The notes beneath the pieces are model-generated. The model searched no databases and was not told where the DNA came from. It saw nothing but the letters and a program-made list of their open reading frames with translations. Shown here piece by piece: positions 58,186-64,000 of a stretch of DNA of 64,000 nucleotides. The stretch is from Kwoniella bestiolae CBS 10118 (lineage: Eukaryota; Basidiomycota; Tremellomycetes; Tremellales; Cryptococcaceae): contig NC_089247.1 in the NCBI RefSeq assembly GCF_000512585.2, positions 1,364,001-1,428,000 on the forward strand, written 5' to 3'. Numbering within the stretch: position 1 is the first letter of the stretch; each line of letters begins with the position of its first letter. A program made the translations under genes and the position numbers.

Positions 58186-58552
58186 TCTGTCTTTATAGTT
58201 GTCTCCTGTTCTCTGTCTTTGGCGAGTGTACTATACAGTAGTGGATGGAATGGACAATGAAAGAGATACGAGACTCCGATATATTCGACTCGGTCTTAGC
58301 TTACTCGTATGCAAAATGTTGATGCGTAATCGCAATAGTACTAATGACATTATGCCACGTGGTGAGTGGGTAGGTAGGTGCCTGTCCTTGGCCTTGAGAG
58401 GTACCGGCCGTTAAGCGGCAATCTCGCGAAGATATCAGCAACGCGTAGTGTCACTGTCAATGTCGCAAGTCAATATCAATAATCCCCATATACTTGCATA
58501 CTTGTATTGAGTCAGTCCTGGAGAGTCATCAGATCACCGAAGCATCTTCACA
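58186..58552. promoter_or_regulatory. Bidirectional promoter between MOG1 and DCTN3
   Basis: 367 bp between divergent start codons, so both promoters lie here. No specific site is recognised. Confidence 0.45.
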
Positions 58553-59518
58553 ATGTCCTCAGCCCACTCCCCCGTTCTTCCATTGGATATCCGGCTCCGC
58601 ACCCTCGAGTCCCAATTATTCGGTGTTCCTCCCTCCATTCTCGACCAGCAACAATACTCCAAGGGTAACGGTGAAGGGTCTACATCCAACTCGACTACAA
58701 AATCCGCTACCAGGCAGATACAGGAGGCTGAAGAGGTGTTCGAGAGGTTGTGTAGTGAGAGCGAGGGTATAAAGCGTTTATTGGAGGGGTGTGAGTGATC
58801 CATTTAACTGTATCTTTCCTCTTACTGCTCCGAAGAAAAGGAAGACGAATTGATGAGAATGGCGCATAGATGACCAGTACCTTCCCCTACTTAATCCACC
58901 TTCCTCGTCGACTTTGACCGGAGAGAATGATGGGAGTGAACAGAGGGTATCGGAGTCAGATTTATTACCTGAAAATATCAAATTGACGATGGTGCTGGAG
59001 TCGTATCGTGATATCAAAGGTGCAGAGAGGGATTTGAGGGAGATTGATTTGCTCAGGGAGAGGGATGTACAAGGAAGTGGATCTTTGGAGGGTGAGTGTC
59101 ACTTCCTCACGTACCAAGTATCGACAAAATGAAGCGGGTCCCCTACTGTATTGTATTGTACTAATCCATCAGATGTCATTGATTTAAATTAGAATTACTT
59201 CCCCTAAAACCCAATCTTGTGGACTCGATCAAACAGACTCAAAGTACCAGCCACGAAATATCAAGTATCAAACGAGATTTGAATGGTGTTCTAAATAGGT
59301 ATAACGAGTTTGTAAGTTCATTCTGCCTTTGCCTTGTCATCAGAGTAAAGCAGGATCCTTTACACCTTGGACGGACGATCGTTAATCTTCACTATGCTGC
59401 ACAGACATCAACCACTTCCGACCTATTCATCGACCTGCACCATCAACTGCAGTACCTCGAAGATAGGATATACAAGTTGGAAAGGAAGAAGAAGAAGGAG
59501 ATTGAGGGGAGGTATTAG
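58553..59518 (+). CDS. Dynactin subunit 3 (p24/p22-like)
   Basis: A small helical subunit of the dynactin shoulder, the cofactor of cytoplasmic dynein. Four exons (58553-58790, 58870-59091, 59193-59311 and 59405-59518) give 230 residues. The start LDIRLRTLESQLFGVP is typical of the family. The rest is almost wholly helical and heptad-like (RQIQEAEEVFERLCSESEGIKRLL, LESYRDIKGAERDLREIDLL, ISSIKRDLNGVLNRYNEF), with a C-terminal coiled coil rich in Lys/Glu. An YDQYLPLLNP segment rebuilt across the first intron resembles the corresponding DCTN3 loop. Identity is by pattern and length; another small coiled-coil protein is possible. Confidence 0.72.
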
Positions 59519-60027
59519 TTGAAGCGGAGACTCGTAAATTGATTTATCAATTGTTGTAATATTCAAAATACAGTATGAAGGATGAGTTGTACCATATACC
59601 CTCTCTCACCGCTTTACCCACACGCCCATACGGTCAAGGTGTACATCTATCTACTCGACACAGCATGGCACATCCCCTCACACCTCGTTCTTCAGCTCCA
59701 CAGATCCAGACAGGTTGAACAACTTCAATGCATTTCCGTGTTGCGTGAGTATAATGCTGTTTACCATTGAGCCAGAACCAAGAACTATAAGATCACCAGA
59801 ATATACCAAAGCCAGAGAAAATATGACAAAAATCGATTTCAATTGGAAGCGACAAACAGGAACAAAACAAAGCAAAACTGAACTAGATATCATTCACATA
59901 TGTCCCTCCTTCCCCTTCCATGAAAGCAAACACGATAATCGTACAAACATGATATTGTGATTTTCCGAGCCGACAAGAACATAAAAATATCAGATCTTTT
60001 CTTCTTTCCTTCCGATTACCTTCTAAC
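59519..60027. other. Intergenic region between convergent DCTN3 and adenylyl cyclase genes
   Basis: Shared 3' flanks. Small frames are present but none looks coding. Confidence 0.45.
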
Positions 60028-63000
60028 TTATCCACCAAAAGCACCATTCATCAAAGACAGCGCGTGAGTGATCAACTTTGAATCGATCTTGGTAGCTTTC
60101 TCCAAAGAAGCCATGACCGTTGAGAAGCCTCCGAGTTGTTTGAGATACTGTAGAACCAGGGACTTCAGCACTTCTATCACTCATCTAGATGATAAGTAAC
60201 CACTCACCAAAGTAGACAGAGCATTCTCACACCTCCCCGTCAAACTCTCAATAATCAACATCAACTCATCATCGTTCATATCCTCTCTAATCGTCGGACC
60301 AAGACTCAAGTTGGGAACAGGCAAGGTGAGCACGCCTGAATTGGCAGTACCTCGTTTCGATACCGTAGAAGTACCAGCCATACCGCCAAGTTCTTTTGCA
60401 TGTTGGAGCGGAGATCCAGGAGGAGACAAACTCGACACGTCCGAGTGTCCCGATCCCAGTCCCATTGATCCAGAGGCAGAACCAAGATTACATATCGCCT
60501 CTAATCTCAGCGTGATTAACGACAGGTCTTTGACTTGTTCCAAGTCGATCATGCGCTGTTCGGTCTTTCGAGCGTCGTTTACTTCCACTTCTGCTCGGAG
60601 GTCGTTGGACATTTCCAATCTGCCAGAGAGGGTCTTGGGGTAAAGGAGGTGTAGTTTCTCGGGTACTAGATTATCAACAAAGAATATCAGCTTTGCTCGA
60701 CCCAAGTTGACTTCGATTCTTCCTTTGACATGATGCCCTCAACTCCCTCTTTTGCATCGTTAAACTCAGCTCCTTCCTCCACAAACACCATCGCAAAGCC
60801 AAAGCCCTCGCACAAAGCAGTGTCATGAAAAGATAGCAAAAAATATTCGATGAAGGAACGCTAAACTCACCCTCCAAACCTTTCAACTTCCTCTCCCCCA
60901 TATCCTTGATATCCAGCCCAATCCTCCTCAACTCCAAGATCTCCCTCTTAATATCCCCCTGCAACTCATTCAACGCCTCTTCATCGTTAGTCTCCAAATA
61001 CTCCCTAACAGCCGTGATCTCATTGATAACGTCTCCAGAAGCCATCAGCTGCCCACCGTCCGCAGAGGCATTAATCCTCGCCGCACGATTAACCATCGGG
61101 CCGTAGTAGTCCATTCGTCTCGTAATGGGATCACGTTCACATTCGGGTGATCCCCAATGTACTCCCATTCTTACTCTCAGACCTCTCTGTATAAGAGACC
61201 CGTTGGAATCGTAGACTACTTTCCCATCGTTGGCTTCCAGTAGTTCTCGAGGCCATTCTTGGGATAGTAGGCCGATCTGACAGTTGAAACACCATAGTAA
61301 TGCCGCAGTAACAGATTGGAAGGAGACCATAAATGAATCTCCTTCGGTTTTTACCTCGTACCCTCCATCTAACCTTAACTGCCTTCTCATGAAATTATGG
61401 TGAATCTTGATAGAAGTCGGCATACCAGGGTTGGTCTCCCACAGATGAGTCGAGTTAACAATATCCGTGAAAACGATAGCAATCTGTCCAGTGGGAGGTT
61501 CAATCTCTCTCTGTAATCTGTTGAGTGTCCTATCTCCCACTTCCTCTCTTCGTCGCGTGATGGGTCGTTTGGCAACTGCGTTGGAATTTGCACTTTGAGA
61601 TACCCAGTTCCCATCGGTCTCTCCTGCAGAGGCATCGGCAGCTCCTGAAGGGAGGTTCGATCCGGGCATTCCTCGTGGTCTATGTCCACTCTGTCCGAAG
61701 AAGAGGTCCGAGATGTTCACAACCATTACCATGACACTTCCATCTGCTCCATAGGAGATGGCGAAATCTCTCAATTTCTGAGCAGCCATCATCGGATCGT
61801 CTTTCTCCGTCCGGGCAATATCCACAGCTGTCTGATAAGAGCATCGGGACCATAACGCGTTATTACCAATGATGACAAATTCATCTTGCTCCGTCAATGG
61901 TCGAGTTCGAATCTCAGGCGAAGTGTTGATAGCCGGGAAATTATGGTAGAACCCAAATGCTCTCGAGATGCTTATATCCTTATCATCATTGACGAAACCC
62001 TTGGTGGATACCCATGCTTCTGCTCGTCTGATTCGGGCAGTCTCCTCTCGGTCCGTCGGATCATGTTTCTTGGAAAGCAATTCGGCTTCTCCCTTCCGCG
62101 ACACGACAACCAAAATGTCACCGACATTTCCTACGTGGAGGGTTTTGCCAGATAGGTAGACGACCGCACCTGATGAACCAGTTCGATAGAGCGATCCGAC
62201 GGCAGGCGCCCACCCACGGAACATGTCGTCGATACTCGCCATACTTTGAGCGGAACCCTTTCGGGTCTGTCCAGAGGCGAAGCAACTTTCGAACAATCTT
62301 CTGTTGACATACAAAAACGTCTTCCGTAACGCATCACCTAGATCTTCCTCTTTCGCTAATTTGCCCAAATGGTGGACCAACTGGCCGGCAAACAAATCTT
62401 GAAGCATTTTCGGGAATCTACCACCATGGAAACTCAGATTGGTTCCGCCGAACATCCCAAAAAGACATTCATCGCCTTTACCCCGGAAGTTGGGCACAAC
62501 CAAATCAAACATCGCGAGATGTTCGTTGGTACCTAGCATATCGGAGATTCCATACGCCATGTTGTTGATATCGCTGAAAGACGTTCTCACTCGCTTCTGG
62601 TCACTTTCGTCCGGTAAAGATGGGATACGTAGCGTAACATCCATCAGACCGAGAACTCGAAGTTGCGTGAGAGCAGTAAAGTCGGAGAGTTCTTTTCGGA
62701 AACTCGACGCATGATTCATCTCCTGCGCTGAGGTAGGTTTGATTTCCAGCCGTTTGTTTCCTGATAAATTGAGGTATCGTAACGCTGTATTCCAGTTCCT
62801 ACAAATCAAGTAAGATTAGTTACTACCGACTATATGAGTGATCCAAACTCGACCTACCAGTTCCAATCATAAGGCCAATTCGCAATATTATACTTCAAAA
62901 CGTTACTCCCCACATCAAGGTGCTGTAAAGACTTGATCGCACCCAACTCCGAAGGGAGAGTCTGCAGTTTATTCCCATTCAAATGCAATGTCTTTAGACT

Positions 63001-64000
63001 AACCAATTTCTCCAGATCTTCAGCCGGGAGACTAGTCAATTTGTTTCCAGAAAGGTACAATGACTCTAATTTACTACAGTGGCCAATCGTATCCGGGGGT
63101 ATCTCGTAGATATCGTTGAAACTGAGATTGACCGTTTTGATGTATGGTAGAGAAGCTACATAGTGGAAGATCTCGTCTGTGATTCTGTTATCTCCCAGAT
63201 ATAGGTGTCTCGCACTCATAGCGATCGGTAATGGTCCGCCCGAAGTTTGTGGAAGCTCAGAGGCAGGTAATCCAGTGACAGCTTCCCAATCTTCAGGTAG
63301 AGGTTCAAACCCTTCTAACAAGTTGGAACTGCAATTCAACGTTTCTAAAGATCCACATCCCCATAATTCCGATCGAAGATTTTTCAGGTTGTTGTTGTGA
63401 AGATTCAAGATTCGAAGCTTTTGTAATTTGCCTAGACCAATGGGTAAATCATTCAACATGTTATCGGTACATGAGAATACTTCGAGGTTCTTCAGTCGGT
63501 CAAGTGTAGAAGGTAGACGGGTGAATTGATTGAAGTTCAAATTCAACTTGACAAGATTGATCAATCCGCTGAAAGCTTCATCGGCGAGTGTCGAGATTTT
63601 ACCATGCGACAAATCGAGGTTGGTCAGGTTGTAAGTGACCATGGCCATATTGGGTTGAGGAGCGAGCGTGAATCGCGTAATCGAGTTATGAGGTACACTG
63701 AACTGGCGGACATTTGCTCCGATCTGAGCATCAAGAGTGACAATGTTGTTGTAATCCGCTTGAAGAGTCGCCAGATTTGGTAAAGCATATACCGCAGTCA
63801 AATCGGTAAGCTTGTTTCTCCTGACATCCAGAATCCGCAGGTTGAGCAAAGTACTAAAAGAAGGCGGGAAGCTGGTCAACTCATTACTGAAAAGCGCGAG
63901 TCGTTCGAGCGACTTCAGATCGGACATCTTCGAAGGTAATTCGGTGATATTGTTGAACGACAGATCCAAGTCGACCAAATTCGACATCTCGCAAACTACC
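60028..64000 (-). CDS. CAC1: Adenylyl cyclase, C-terminal part (5' end beyond window)
   Basis: This makes cAMP from ATP in the fungal Galpha/Ras-PKA pathway. Exons about 62858-64000 (continuing outside), 60871-62798, 60208-60665 and 60028-60147 give about 1215 residues of the C-terminal part. Leucine-rich repeats fill the right-hand exon (LVDLDLSFNNITELPSKM and many more). A PP2C-like domain follows (RGKGDECLFGMFGG to SVMVMVVNIS), with the first DG metal motif replaced. The class III cyclase domain follows, with metal ligands in FTDIVNSTH and TEGDSF and the segment RVRMGVHWG. The C-terminal helices end in ITHALSLMNGAFGG, the region that binds cyclase-associated protein in yeast. The split Val codon gives KGLEVPEKLHLLYPK, matching the family. 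Confidence 0.95.

Noticed and set aside
28660..60000. A functional cluster linking CUL3, MED13, GGT and transporters
   Set aside because: The genes belong to unrelated pathways, alternate in strand and have independent promoters; chance neighbours in a compact genome explain the order.
1..64000. tRNA genes, CRISPR arrays, transposons or viral remnants
   Set aside because: Scanning both strands by eye I found no tRNA B-box context, no spaced direct repeats, no terminal repeats and no reverse transcriptase or transposase motifs.

Overview
This is nuclear DNA of a basidiomycete yeast of the Tremellales (Cryptococcus/Kwoniella type). The proteins give the type: a fungal LRR / PP2C-like / class III adenylyl cyclase, Set2 with AWS-SET-SRI domains, Ccr4 with LRRs, MED13 and a NIPA-like Mg transporter. 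The genes are packed tightly and cut by many short introns (mostly 50-120 nt) with gtgagt/gtaagt donors. There are no bacterial-style operons, CRISPR arrays, rRNA genes or recognisable transposons.

Layout, left to right: 3' end of URA5 (+), an unrecognised protein (+), RPS8 (+), the APC/C activator CDH1/FZR1 (+), HEM14 (+); then three genes on the minus strand, SET2, a DIL+ankyrin protein and CCR4; an oligopeptide transporter (OPT) gene with disabling lesions (+); CUL3 (-); an intronless mitochondrial helical-repeat-like protein (+); MED13 (+); a small roadblock/LAMTOR2-like protein (+); a gamma-glutamyltransferase (-); RPS23 (+); an unrecognised coiled-coil protein (+); a long MFS transporter (+); a 3-hydroxyacyl-CoA dehydrogenase (-); a NIPA-like transporter (+); MOG1 (-); dynactin p24/DCTN3 (+); and the C-terminal two-thirds or so of adenylyl cyclase (-), which runs off the right edge. 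Exon models were built by hand. Exon lengths sum to a whole number of codons for every complete intact gene, so most junctions should be right, but single-base errors in coordinates are possible.

Most genes are unrelated housekeeping functions: pyrimidine and heme synthesis, translation, transcription and chromatin, ubiquitin ligation, cAMP signalling, transport. I see no gene cluster that forms a new pathway or defence system. The points worth a second look are structural: a decaying OPT gene with TGG-to-TAG-like stops and a +1 frameshift; very small exons, including a probable 3-nt exon in the gamma-glutamyltransferase gene and a 15-nt exon in CUL3; a GC-AG intron in the MFS gene; a perfect hairpin close to the 3' splice site of the first RPS23 intron; and a 9 x 8-bp G-rich minisatellite upstream of MED13.
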